This document shows, piece after piece, positions 8,044 through 16,808 of a DNA stretch of 64,000 nt. Source of the DNA: Ardenticatenaceae bacterium. GTDB taxonomy: Bacteria; Chloroflexota; Anaerolineae; Promineifilales; Promineifilaceae. The DNA lies in contig JACKBV010000002.1 in NCBI GenBank assembly GCA_020634315.1, positions 124,001 to 188,000 on the forward strand, given 5' to 3'. The notes under the pieces are model-generated. The model did not search any database and was not told the origin of the DNA. It worked only from the letters and a program-made list of their open reading frames with translations. A program made the translations under genes and the position numbers. Numbering within the stretch: position 1 is the first letter of the stretch; each line of letters begins with the position of its first letter.

Positions 8044-10044
8044 ATGCGCCGCTTTACAGTAACTTCCATTTTGTTGTTTATCGTTTTGGGATTAACGGCC
8101 GTTCTCCAACCCCGTTCCACAACCCTGGCCGCCTCCCCTGCACCCATACAAGTTCCGGTCACATTGGTCGCCACCGACGACACGCGACCAGACAATTTAC
8201 CCTTTTCCCTCAACACCGCCGCCGACACATGCAGCGCCGCAACCAATCTCAGCAACATTCCCGGCGGTGACGAAAGCATTGTCAACTTCATGACCGAATC
8301 ATCCTCCGACCCACAGCTTTCTTGTGCCTGGGGGACGCCGCCCGCGCCGCGCGGCAAGCAAGGCTACCGCACAGTCTGGTATAAATTCACCGCGCCACAC
8401 AGTGGTGTCGCCACCATTGACACATACTACAGCACCTACGACACCATTCTCGCCGTCTACCGGGGAAGCTGCGACTCGCTGGCTATGGCCGCCTGCAATG
8501 ATGATAATATCGGCTTCTCCTCCAAAGTGACCCTAAATGTCAGCCGCGAACAAACCTACTACATCGAGGTAGCCGACTGGCAGTCCAGTGCATCGGGAAC
8601 GGCGAGTTTGAGCCTGGCGGTATGGATTCAACCTGTCGCTTCACGTTGGGTGGCACAGCCAAACATGACAATGCCCCGCAGCCGCCATGCGATGGTTAAG
8701 GTGGGAACGAATATTTATGTGATTGGCGGCGTCACCGAAATGGGAACGCCTTTGTCATTGACCAACAGCATGCAGCGGCTCAACACGGTGACGGGTGAAT
8801 GGACAACGCTGCAAGCGATGCCCGGAAATGGATTGGCAAATACAACGGCCGTTTACATGGACGGCCGTATCTTCATCCCCGGTGGTTACGACGGCAACAA
8901 CACCCTCTTCAACGGCACCCACTGGACCTATACCATCGACTCCGGGCTTTGGGGCACGGCAGCGTCCCCATCCTGGCCGAATGGACAACCGCTGGCTTGG
9001 GGAACGGCCGTTGTCGCTCAAAAAAGCGGCGCACTACCCTTCGACGGCTACTTCCTCGTTGGCGGCACCAACGATTTGCCCCCCATCGACAATCCTATAG
9101 CATCCCCACCGCCAGCCGTACCAAGCAGCAAAGTCTTCTTTTACCTGTTAGACAACGATGCCTGGGCCACCAACTATCCCGATTTACAAGTGGCACGTTA
9201 CGCCCACACCGCCGCCTGGATACAAGACCGCATCTGCGTCGCTGGCGGCATCGGCATGAATGGCGCCGGTACAGCCAACATTTTGCTCCTCGATGGCGAA
9301 TGCCTCAAACCTGGGGGCGATTGGGTAACGATTAGCCAGATGAACCATCCCCGCTACAGTGCAGGCAGCGCCGTTGGCCCCGATGGCAAATGGTACGTCT
9401 TTGGCGGCATTGATGGCAACGGCAGCCCCGTCGAATTCACCGAAGTCTACGATTTAGCCACCAACACCTGGACAACGCTTGGTGCCGCCTACGATTTAGG
9501 CGACTTTGTCACCACGCCCGCGCGTGCCTGGCCGCGTGGCACCTTTATTGGGAATGCCCTATGGGTGATTGGCGGGCACGACATCGACCCCGGCACCTTT
9601 CAACGCAGCCCATTGACCCTGGTTTCCAAACTTAGCTTGATTTTGCCCAATGCCTGGCTGCCTTTTGTGGCGACAGTAACTGGCCCTGCACCTGCCCCCA
9701 ACCCGCCCAACAACAACTTCGCGACAGCTTTCAAACTCACCTTGAATCAGGCACAATTCCACAGCTTCAACCAATCGCTGGACGTATACGACAGTTTCTA
9801 TTTCGACCTCGGCGATACGCGCTCCGTAACCGTACGCCTGTCGGAAATCCCGTTAGGCAGCGAATATGATTTGGCTGTCTACAGCAGCAACAAATTGCTG
9901 TGGGGTGTAGGCGACAATCCTGGCAATCAGGATGAAGCAGTGCATCTGACGCTTCCCGCCGGCCGTTACTACATCCTGATTCACCGCCTATTTCCTGCCG
10001 GGCCACCCGATACAGACAACTACCGCATCATCGTTGAGGGATAA
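8044..10044 (+). CDS. Secreted Kelch-repeat protein with pre-peptidase-like flanking domains
   Basis: A 666-residue exported protein. Residues 1-30 form a signal peptide. A first beta-sandwich (about 55-190; VWYKFTAPHSG, LAVYRGSC, YYIEVADW) resembles pre-peptidase C-terminal domains. Residues about 195-530 hold at least five Kelch blades, each with the hydrophobic-GG pattern (NIYVIGG, RIFIPGG, RICVAGG, KWYVFGG, ALWVIGG). A second pre-peptidase-like domain forms the C-terminus (YDSFYFDLGD, RYYILIHRL). The start is the ATG at 8044: the upstream in-frame GTG lies inside the AGGAGG ribosome-binding site itself. It likely sits at the cell surface and binds a ligand; no catalytic residues are recognised. 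SbcD starts only six bases after its stop. Confidence 0.85.
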   Translation: MRRFTVTSILLFIVLGLTAVLQPRSTTLAASPAPIQVPVTLVATDDTRPDNLPFSLNTAADTCSAATNLSNIPGGDESIVNFMTESSSDPQLSCAWGTPPAPRGKQGYRTVWYKFTAPHSGVATIDTYYSTYDTILAVYRGSCDSLAMAACNDDNIGFSSKVTLNVSREQTYYIEVADWQSSASGTASLSLAVWIQPVASRWVAQPNMTMPRSRHAMVKVGTNIYVIGGVTEMGTPLSLTNSMQRLNTVTGEWTTLQAMPGNGLANTTAVYMDGRIFIPGGYDGNNTLFNGTHWTYTIDSGLWGTAASPSWPNGQPLAWGTAVVAQKSGALPFDGYFLVGGTNDLPPIDNPIASPPPAVPSSKVFFYLLDNDAWATNYPDLQVARYAHTAAWIQDRICVAGGIGMNGAGTANILLLDGECLKPGGDWVTISQMNHPRYSAGSAVGPDGKWYVFGGIDGNGSPVEFTEVYDLATNTWTTLGAAYDLGDFVTTPARAWPRGTFIGNALWVIGGHDIDPGTFQRSPLTLVSKLSLILPNAWLPFVATVTGPAPAPNPPNNNFATAFKLTLNQAQFHSFNQSLDVYDSFYFDLGDTRSVTVRLSEIPLGSEYDLAVYSSNKLLWGVGDNPGNQDEAVHLTLPAGRYYILIHRLFPAGPPDTDNYRIIVEG

Positions 10045-10050
10045 CGACTT

Positions 10051-11292
10051 ATGGCTAAACCGATACGCCTCCTCCATTTCGCCGACGCGCACATAGACAT
10101 CGCCAATTACGGCCGTCACGATCCGCAAACGGCGCTGCCTGTGCGCGTCATGGATTTTCTGCAATCACTCGACCAAATCATTGACCGCGCCCTGAGCGAG
10201 CCGGTTGATCTCGTCATCTTTGCCGGAGACGCCTACAAAGACCGCAATCCACACCCAACCTTTCAGCGCGAATGGGGGCTGCGCATGATGAAGCTGTCAC
10301 AAGCAGGCATCCCCACGGTGCTCTTAGTGGGGAATCATGATGTGTCTCCCGCCTCCGGCCGGGCGCACACCTTGCACGAATACAGCACCCTGGCCGTGCC
10401 CCATATTCACGTCGCCGACCGCATCCGCCGCCTTGAGCCAGACGAGTTGGGGCTGCCGCTGCAAATCATCACGGTTCCCTGGGTGTCGCGCAGTCAGCTC
10501 ATGACGCGCGACGAATTGTTGGGCAAAACGAGCGAAGAGGTATTGGCGGAAGTCGAAAACCGCGTGACAGATGGCATTACGAAACTGGTGGAAACGGCCG
10601 ATCCCCATCTCCCCCTCATCCTCACCGCCCACGCCAGCGTCCAGGGCGCCAAATACGGCAGCGAACGCGCCGTCATGCTTGGGCACGAACTCATCCTCAG
10701 TGGCAGCATCATCCACGACCGCCGCCTCGATTACGTCGCCCTCGGTCACATCCACAAACACCAATCCCTTCATGCCGCCGACGCCCATCCCCCCGTCATA
10801 TACCCCGGCTCCATCGAGCGCATCGACTTCGGCGAAGCCAAAGAACGCAAAGGCTTCGTTTTAGCCACAGTGGAAAAAGGGCACACCGACTGGGAATTCG
10901 TCAAGCTAGACACGCGCCGCTTTATAGACTTACGCCTCGATACCCCCAGCGCCGACACGTTTATGGACGACATCATGGCCCAACTCCCCCCAGCCAACAA
11001 GGTTAACGACGCCATCTGCCGTGTCCAACTGAGCTATCCCCGCGACTGGGAGCCGCTGCTTGACGAAAAAATGATCGATGACCATTTTGCCGCCGCATTC
11101 AGCATCCAAATCCAAAAACATCGCCTGGTAGAAAAACGCGCTCGCCTGGGCGACACGGTACAAGTTGAATCGCTCACCCCTGCCGAACTGCTGGAAACCT
11201 ACTGGCGCAGCACAGGCCTGGATCAGGACGAAATCACCGCCCTGCAAAAGCTGGCACACGAAGTCTTAAGCACGGCCGATGAGGAGACATGA
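10051..11292 (+). CDS. sbcD: SbcD/Mre11-type DNA exonuclease subunit
   Basis: A 413-residue calcineurin-like metallophosphoesterase of the SbcD/Mre11 family, which with SbcC trims hairpins and double-strand DNA ends. The five metal-binding motifs are visible: DAH (D12, H14), FAGDAYKDR, GNHD, TAHASV and GHIHKH. The C-terminal part (about 290-413) is the capping/dimer region. The gene starts six bases after the Kelch gene, so transcription may be shared although the functions do not match. No sbcC is in this window; the next gene, DNA polymerase IV, is convergent and the stop codons are 12 bases apart. Confidence 0.88.
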   Translation: MAKPIRLLHFADAHIDIANYGRHDPQTALPVRVMDFLQSLDQIIDRALSEPVDLVIFAGDAYKDRNPHPTFQREWGLRMMKLSQAGIPTVLLVGNHDVSPASGRAHTLHEYSTLAVPHIHVADRIRRLEPDELGLPLQIITVPWVSRSQLMTRDELLGKTSEEVLAEVENRVTDGITKLVETADPHLPLILTAHASVQGAKYGSERAVMLGHELILSGSIIHDRRLDYVALGHIHKHQSLHAADAHPPVIYPGSIERIDFGEAKERKGFVLATVEKGHTDWEFVKLDTRRFIDLRLDTPSADTFMDDIMAQLPPANKVNDAICRVQLSYPRDWEPLLDEKMIDDHFAAAFSIQIQKHRLVEKRARLGDTVQVESLTPAELLETYWRSTGLDQDEITALQKLAHEVLSTADEET

Positions 11293-11304
11293 ACCGCTAA
11301 CCAA

Positions 11305-12399
11305 TTAGCGACTGCCGAAATCAAACCCCAACTGCCGCCCCTGCGCCGCCGCCAAGCCGGTGGCGGCAACCCCAATCAAACGCATGCGCTTGCCAGCAGG
11401 CCAATGCTCCTCCCAGATGGCTAACGCCAATCTCGTTATCGTCTCCGCATCATCAAACCCTACTTCCACTGTCTTTTGTCGCGTGAAGGTGGTGAAATCG
11501 GCCCAGCGAAACTTGACACGCACCGTGTGCGCCACCAATCCATGCCGCTGAACGGCCGTTGCCACCTTCTCCGCCATGCGCTGCACCTGTGCCCGCAGCA
11601 GCGCCGCATCATTCACATCCTGGTTAAACGTCCATTCCTGGCTAATGCTCTTGGGCAATCCCGCTTCCGCCACCACAGGGCGATTGTCAATGCCCCGTGC
11701 TCGCCGCTGCAAATCTTCCGCTTGCCGCCCAAACTGATGGTAAAGGGAGGCCAACTCTGCGGCGGCCAACTGCCCACAAGTCATGATGCCCATTTGCGCC
11801 AGCTTCTCCGCCGTGCGCGGGCCAATCCCCCAAATGACACGCGCTGGCAAAGGCGCGAGAAATGCCGCCTCCGCCCCAGGCAGCACAATCGTGCAGCCTT
11901 GTGGCTTTTCGTGGTCAGAGGCAACTTTGGCAACCAGTTTGCTGGTCGCCAACCCTACCGAAGCGGGTAGACGCGTTTGCTGCAAAACAGCTTCCTGCAC
12001 GGTCCGCGCCAACGCGGCCACGTCTACCTGTTCGCTGACATCCACATAGGCTTCATCCACGCTCATCTGCTCCAGCGGCCCATAAGCGTGCAAGATGTCC
12101 ATCACCTGCCGCGAACATTCGCGGATGCGCGGCCAGTTGGCCGGGACAATCTTCAAGGTGGGGCAAAGACGAACGGCCGTACTCGTTGGCATCGCCGAGT
12201 GAATCCCCAACTGGCGTGCTTCATAACTGGCCGACGACACCACGCCCCGCTCATGTGGCCTGCCACCCACCACCAGCGGCACACCTCTATCCTCTGCCTG
12301 ATCCAGCAAATGCACATTCACATAAAACGCATCCATATCCAGGTGCAGCACGGCCTGCGGCCACACCTGCGCTGCGGACAAATCTCCAATAACGCTCAT
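11305..12399 (-). CDS. dinB: DNA polymerase IV (Y family)
   Basis: A 364-residue translesion polymerase. The palm motifs are intact: HLDMDAFYVNV with the first catalytic Asp and MSVDEAYVDVS with the SxDE pair. A helix-hairpin-helix region (ARVIWGIGPRTAEKLAQMG) and little-finger domain follow, giving near-full family length. The C-terminus ends in QLGFDFG, which resembles a beta-clamp-binding peptide (QLxLF type). The ATG at 12399 is preferred; the frame stays open 19 codons further but those residues are low in similarity and hydrophilic. It is convergent with sbcD and divergent from the next gene. No SOS box was recognised upstream. Confidence 0.9.
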   Translation of the reverse strand: MSVIGDLSAAQVWPQAVLHLDMDAFYVNVHLLDQAEDRGVPLVVGGRPHERGVVSSASYEARQLGIHSAMPTSTAVRLCPTLKIVPANWPRIRECSRQVMDILHAYGPLEQMSVDEAYVDVSEQVDVAALARTVQEAVLQQTRLPASVGLATSKLVAKVASDHEKPQGCTIVLPGAEAAFLAPLPARVIWGIGPRTAEKLAQMGIMTCGQLAAAELASLYHQFGRQAEDLQRRARGIDNRPVVAEAGLPKSISQEWTFNQDVNDAALLRAQVQRMAEKVATAVQRHGLVAHTVRVKFRWADFTTFTRQKTVEVGFDDAETITRLALAIWEEHWPAGKRMRLIGVAATGLAAAQGRQLGFDFGSR

Positions 12400-12527
12400 G
12401 CACAAATTGTACCCAGAATCATTATTTGAAAAACCATCGCCTTCCCTTCGCCCCATCGCGCACGGCGTTGTATAATTGCCCCATGCTGTCTGCTTAAGCC
12501 ATGATCACGAGGTAAGGTCGTCAATTG

Positions 12528-13802
12528 ATGCCATCGCCAACAAACAACCACCTGCTCGTCCAAATCCACGAACTGCTCGCTAGACATTTCAACGAGGATG
12601 AATTCCGCGAGCTTTGTTTCAGATTAAGTGTGACTTATGACGATTTAGAAGGTAACAGCTTACGCGCTAAAAAGATCGGATTGGTCACTCTCACAGATCG
12701 GGAAAATCGTCTACATAAGTTACGCAAAGAGTGTGTTGAAATGCGACCAAATGTGACGTGGCCTCCCGTTCCCGAACAAGGCGCTGCAAGCGATTTACCA
12801 CACCTGCAAGCACAAGTTGAACCAGGACAGCCTACCAACCTACAGCCTGAAACGAAGCGACCATCGTTGTTAACTACACTACGCCAACTGCCCACTTGGG
12901 CCTGGGGCGGTGGCCTGCTGGGGTTGGTGACGTTGGTTTTGCTGCTCAGATTAACCAGTGATGGCTTTGGCAGCAGCAGAACACCGACGCCGACACAAGC
13001 ACGATCAGTCGTCGTGACGAACATAACGCCCCCACCGAACGCGCAGCAGGGCGACCGCTGGACACGCCCCAGTGATGGCATGGTGCTGGTCTACGTGCCC
13101 GGTGGTACCTTCCTGATGGGCAGCGACCCGGCACAAGACTCGGAGGCTGACAGCGATGAATTTCCGCAGCATGAAGTGACGCTAAGCCCATATTGGCTGG
13201 ACAGAACAGAAGTGACCAACGCCATGTATGCTGGATGCGTCGCCACTGGCATCTGCGCCGCATCCAGCTATGCCGATGACAACGATTTCAATGGCGCCGC
13301 CTACCCGGTGGTTGGCGTTTCCTGGAATGACGCCGACACTTACTGCACCTGGGCTGGGGGGCAGCTGCCGACGGAAGCGCAGTGGGAATTTGCGGCGCGG
13401 GGAGACGATGGACTTTTCTATCCCTGGGGTAACCAATGGGATGGCACGCTGGCTAATTTTTGCGACACAAATTGTACGTACGATTGGCATGACCCTGACG
13501 TGAATGATGGCTACGCGCTGACCGCGCCTGTAGGCAGTTACACGCCCGGCGGCGATAGCTGGATCGGCGCGGCGGACATGGCTGGCAATGTGTGGGAATG
13601 GGTGGATGATTGGTATGGCGCTTATGCAAACACATCGCAAACCGACCCAAGCGGAACAGAGTCCGGCGACTACAAGGTGCTGCGTGGGGGCAGTTGGGGC
13701 CCCCTTCCGCATTACCTGCGTGCCGCCTACCGCGGCAGCGCCCAGCCGACTAACCATGGCCTCAATTTCGGTTTCCGGTGCGTTCTTCCCCCAGGCAGTT
13801 GA
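12528..13802 (+). CDS. Membrane-anchored FGE/SUMF1-fold protein with N-terminal effector-associated-like domain
   Basis: A 424-residue protein in three parts. Residues about 1-85 form an all-helical domain (LLARHFNEDEFRELCFRL, DDLEGNSLRAKK) that resembles the death-like effector-associated domains (EADs) of bacterial conflict systems. A transmembrane helix follows at about 120-140. Residues about 185-424 are a formylglycine-generating-enzyme/sulfatase-modifying fold: VPGGTFLMGS, WLDRTEVTN, VVGVSWNDADTYC, LPTEAQWEFAARG, NVWEWVDDWY, RGGSW and GFRC. Most such prokaryotic proteins are non-catalytic C-type-lectin-like binders. The ATG at 12528 is preferred over the TTG one codon earlier; ribosome-binding site AAGG is ten bases upstream. 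No partner effector with a matching EAD lies in the window. Confidence 0.82.
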   Translation: MPSPTNNHLLVQIHELLARHFNEDEFRELCFRLSVTYDDLEGNSLRAKKIGLVTLTDRENRLHKLRKECVEMRPNVTWPPVPEQGAASDLPHLQAQVEPGQPTNLQPETKRPSLLTTLRQLPTWAWGGGLLGLVTLVLLLRLTSDGFGSSRTPTPTQARSVVVTNITPPPNAQQGDRWTRPSDGMVLVYVPGGTFLMGSDPAQDSEADSDEFPQHEVTLSPYWLDRTEVTNAMYAGCVATGICAASSYADDNDFNGAAYPVVGVSWNDADTYCTWAGGQLPTEAQWEFAARGDDGLFYPWGNQWDGTLANFCDTNCTYDWHDPDVNDGYALTAPVGSYTPGGDSWIGAADMAGNVWEWVDDWYGAYANTSQTDPSGTESGDYKVLRGGSWGPLPHYLRAAYRGSAQPTNHGLNFGFRCVLPPGS

Positions 13803-13837
13803 ATTGCTGGTTTTCTGTTTTCTGCTTTTCTATGGGG

Positions 13838-13871
13838 GACGATGCAGACATCGTGACGATGCAGACATCGC
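13838..13871. repeat. Short tandem duplication (2 x 17 bp)
   Basis: The unit GACGATGCAGACATCGT occurs twice in a row, the second ending in C. It lies between two convergent genes and has no evident role. Confidence 0.6.
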
Positions 13872-14033
13872 AAGGGCTTCCCTCCAACATCTTTCGCGCT
13901 TCGCACAATCAAATCTTGTTTGGCGATTTACCATAGGATGTGTGAAATGACTTATCGTATTGCCAGTAACCCGGCCTGCATGAACAGGCAGCCCTGTATC
14001 CATGACCTGCGCCTGGCTGTGCGCCGCTTCCGC

Positions 14034-15401
14034 CTAATCGGCCAAAGCCATTTGCGCATCGGTGGCGGTGGCGACACGCCCCGCGTCACGGGCAAAGCCG
14101 ACCACATCCAACCGCAGCAGCAGCACGGCCGAAATCACCAACCCCAATGCCGCGGCGATAAAGCTTAACCCATACGCCGCGTTTAAGGGGAGATGCAGCC
14201 CCAACAGCAGATCGCGCAGCAAGCCACCAAAAAAGGTGCCCAGCCCCTTGAAAATCACCACAGAAATCGTCCAAAGACCAAGATACGTTCCAGCATTGCG
14301 ATCCGGAGACATGACGGCCATCAGGCTGAAACCGCCAAAGGTATAGAAGCCAAAGCCGACACCAAACAGCAGCAGTGCCGGGTTAATCAATGTCACACGC
14401 TGCACCAGTCCGGCGGCACCGGTCAAAGCAATGCCCACAGCCATGAGCAGCAATCCCCAAAAGGTGACGCCAGACTGCCGTTCCGGTGGACGCCGCCGCC
14501 AAAAGTAAAACGCTGGCACAAGCACCAACACCGTTGCCCCGCCCCAATAGCCGGTAAAGCGCGTCGTCTGGCTGATGGGCAGGTCAAAGACATCGCCGCC
14601 AAATGGTTCCAGGATGTTGTCTTGCATCCAGGCGGCAAAGGTGGACAGGGAAAGGAAAATGAAAAAGAGGCGGGTGCGCTGGTCTAACCAAATCTGGCGC
14701 ATCACGGGGCCAAAATCGGGGCGGGTGATGGTGTCGCCGGGTTGAGGGCCGCCACCCAGGCGGCGCGTGCGCTTTTCCACACCAACAATCGCAAAAAACC
14801 AAAAGAAGCCGCCGACGAGCATGGTCGTCAAGGACATTTGCCATAGCACGGCCGCATTGTAGTCCTGCGCCCAACGCCCAAATCCAATCGCAGCCACCGG
14901 GAAGAGTGTGATCAGCGCGGTCTGTACCATGCTGATGGCGACGCCTTGTTTTTGTGGGGGCACGGAATCGCGCACCAGCGCCAGGAAGGGGCTGCCCGAA
15001 AAGAGGGTGCCAATGCCATATAGCAAAAAGCAGACGAAGGCGACCAACCAACCGGCGACGCTGGCTGTGTTTTCCCCTAACATGGTCAGGCTGAGAGCGA
15101 GTAAAGGGAAGGAGAGCACCATGAGGAAACGGCCGATCCACACATACGGCGTGCGGTAATAGCCAAATAACGACTGGGTGTCGCTGCGATACCCGGCCCA
15201 TAAGCTGATGGGGAAAAGCAAATAGCGCAGAGCAATGAGCAGCCCAACCGGCCCGGCCGGCAAGCCCAGGTCAGAGATTAAGACACGATTCCACACCGAT
15301 GTCGCCAGAATGTCGCCCATGGCGGATCCGACGTGGAAACTGCTCAAACGCAGTGTTTGCCCCAGGCTAAAGGTAATTTGTTTGGGTAATGGATTGCTCA
15401 T
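14034..15401 (-). CDS. MFS membrane protein of the PucC / BCH family
   Basis: A 455-residue protein with about twelve transmembrane helices. The N-terminus (TLRLSSFHVGSAMGDILAT, WNRVLI.DLGLPAGPVGL) and SGSPFLALVRD match the PucC/LhaA branch of the major facilitator superfamily, known for light-harvesting complex assembly and bacteriochlorophyll-related functions in phototrophs. No photosynthesis gene is nearby, so the role is unproven; related MFS proteins occur in non-phototrophic Chloroflexota too. The ATG at 15401 is chosen because AAAGGA lies seven bases upstream and the first helix follows; 24 codons upstream are open but lack such support. The gene has no copy of the ACGGCCGT palindrome. 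Confidence 0.8.
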   Translation of the reverse strand: MSNPLPKQITFSLGQTLRLSSFHVGSAMGDILATSVWNRVLISDLGLPAGPVGLLIALRYLLFPISLWAGYRSDTQSLFGYYRTPYVWIGRFLMVLSFPLLALSLTMLGENTASVAGWLVAFVCFLLYGIGTLFSGSPFLALVRDSVPPQKQGVAISMVQTALITLFPVAAIGFGRWAQDYNAAVLWQMSLTTMLVGGFFWFFAIVGVEKRTRRLGGGPQPGDTITRPDFGPVMRQIWLDQRTRLFFIFLSLSTFAAWMQDNILEPFGGDVFDLPISQTTRFTGYWGGATVLVLVPAFYFWRRRPPERQSGVTFWGLLLMAVGIALTGAAGLVQRVTLINPALLLFGVGFGFYTFGGFSLMAVMSPDRNAGTYLGLWTISVVIFKGLGTFFGGLLRDLLLGLHLPLNAAYGLSFIAAALGLVISAVLLLRLDVVGFARDAGRVATATDAQMALAD

Positions 15402-15849
15402 TGTTGTGTCCTTTATTTGATTGCAAAAAGCCGGTCTCTCAGAGGAGACTTCACCGGCTACATTGACCACCATAAATGAAAAGCGTAGGTCGGATTGCTA
15501 ATCCGACTATCGGATTAACAATCCGATTTACGTTGGAGGCCTCACCAGTGACCACCATGAATGAAAACCAACCTCCCGGAGGTTATCAATGGAAGGTTCG
15601 CCTCATGCGGCGAACCTCCGGGAGGCTATTTGCGCGGGAGGCATCACCGGCTACGTTGACCACCATGAATAAAAAGCGTAGGTCGGATTGCTAATCCGAC
15701 TATCGGATTAACAATCCGATTTACGTTGGAGGCATCACCAGTGACCACCATGAATGAAAACCAACCTCCCGGAGGTTATCAGTGGAAGGTTCGCCACATG
15801 AGGCGAACCTCCGGGAGGCTATCTGCGCGGGAGGCTATGTTTCTATGCG
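15402..15849. other. Intergenic region filled by hairpin repeats
   Basis: No gene is supported here. The first ~50 bases hold the upstream region of the PucC-like gene; the remainder is two copies of a 193-bp unit described separately. Short open frames inside the units repeat in both copies and are not genes. Confidence 0.7.
15451..15835. repeat. Tandem duplication of a 193-bp hairpin-rich unit
   Basis: Unit 1 starts at TCACCGGCTAC (15451), unit 2 at 15644; they differ at only a few positions. Each unit has two modules: A, GTCGGATT-GCT-AATCCGAC followed by CGGATT-AAC-AATCCG; and B, the palindrome AACCTCCCGGAGGTT plus AGGTTCGCC / GGCGAACCT and CTCCGGGAGG. All modules would fold as stable stems. 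The elements lie between two genes on the minus strand and look like REP/MITE-type palindromic repeats. No transposase is present. Confidence 0.85.
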
Positions 15850-16476
15850 TCATGCGCTTGCTTCATAGGCGGCAATCAAGGCCAGCAAGACTTCATTTGT
15901 CAGGCAAGTGACTTGCTGCCGAATTTGCGCCCAGTCTGTGGGGCCTTGCCCGCCGGAAGCGATGATCATGTCATCAATGGCTTGCGCCAAAAATTCGCGG
16001 AAGAAGAGATAGGCGCGTGTGTTGTCGGTGAGTGACAGGCCGTTGGCACGGCCGATTTGAGCATAATCACGACCAATACGCTGCGCCTCGGCGATGATAT
16101 TCGCCTCATCACGCGCATGGGCGATGTAATCAATCACCAGATGCAGCAAACGACGGCCGATGTCGCGGTGCTCTTTTTTCACCGCTTCATCTAATCCTTG
16201 ATGCCACGGCTGCAAATCAGCTTCGCCCTCGACTAACTCCAACCGCGCCTTACCCAACATGTTTTGAATGAGGATGTTGGCCCCGGTTAGTTGGGTGCGG
16301 TCGGGAACGGCCGTTCGCGCTTCCACATCGGCCCGCCGAAAACGGCGATGCCCACCCGGCGTGCGCTGCATGGGCAGTTCGCCGCGATCAGACCAGGCAC
16401 GCACCGTCGCCGGATGTACACCCAACAATTCTGCTGCCTCGCTTAAATTGAGCCAATCGTTGTCCATCAATGACAT
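15850..16476 (-). CDS. MerR/excisionase-type HTH transcriptional regulator
   Basis: A 208-residue protein. Residues about 5-55 form a MerR-like helix-turn-helix (LNLSEAAELLGVHPATVRAW, then GELPMQRTPGGHRRF, the BldC/MerR wing). The rest is all-helical (RRLLHLVIDYIAHARDE, NTRAYLFFREFLAQAID) and resembles N-terminal sensor regions of RsbR-like proteins; the ligand is unknown. The ATG at 16476 or the one three codons later could be the start; the frame beyond begins with TTG and lacks support. It lies upstream of, and on the same strand as, the PucC-like gene, separated by the 193-bp repeats. A possible regulator of its neighbours, but nothing proves it. Confidence 0.78.
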   Translation of the reverse strand: MSLMDNDWLNLSEAAELLGVHPATVRAWSDRGELPMQRTPGGHRRFRRADVEARTAVPDRTQLTGANILIQNMLGKARLELVEGEADLQPWHQGLDEAVKKEHRDIGRRLLHLVIDYIAHARDEANIIAEAQRIGRDYAQIGRANGLSLTDNTRAYLFFREFLAQAIDDMIIASGGQGPTDWAQIRQQVTCLTNEVLLALIAAYEASA

Positions 16477-16808
16477 ATCACGCCATACGTGCTGCACATG
16501 AAGGCAACACGCCAAACAGTAACCTATAAAAACTCTAGAAAGTTGCAGAAATATAGCAAATTTTCTTTGAAAAGTACAAGTTGTTGTAAGTTTTTGTTAA
16601 CTATGTGGGAGGGAGAGGGATAACGGCTATTGCGTATTGCGTATTACGGATTGTGCTCACGATACGTAATACGCAATACAATAGCGATAAAAAGAGAAGA
16701 AGTTGATAAGGGGAACTGGGGGAATCGCACAGGCTCCTTTAGAATAGCGCACACGATACACCATAACGCTAAATACCGACTATTTCATTCCACAATATCC
16801 AAGCAATC
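16477..16808. other. Intergenic region with a perfect 14-bp inverted repeat
   Basis: Between the divergent regulator and the tocopherol-cyclase-like gene. It holds A/T-rich sequence and a perfect inverted repeat, TATTGCGTATTACG (16635-16648) and CGTAATACGCAATA (16665-16678), loop 16 bases, without a T-run. Similar 'TATTGCGTATTACG' words recur near 26920-26965, so it may be a dispersed element rather than an operator. No small gene is supported. Confidence 0.6.

Noticed and set aside
12528..13802. FGE/C-type-lectin protein as target of a diversity-generating retroelement
   Set aside because: No reverse transcriptase, template repeat or A-biased variable region is visible anywhere in the window.
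15476..15911. Small plus-strand frames in the 193-bp repeats as genes
   Set aside because: They recur identically in both units, follow the hairpins and have no ribosome-binding site or conserved protein pattern.
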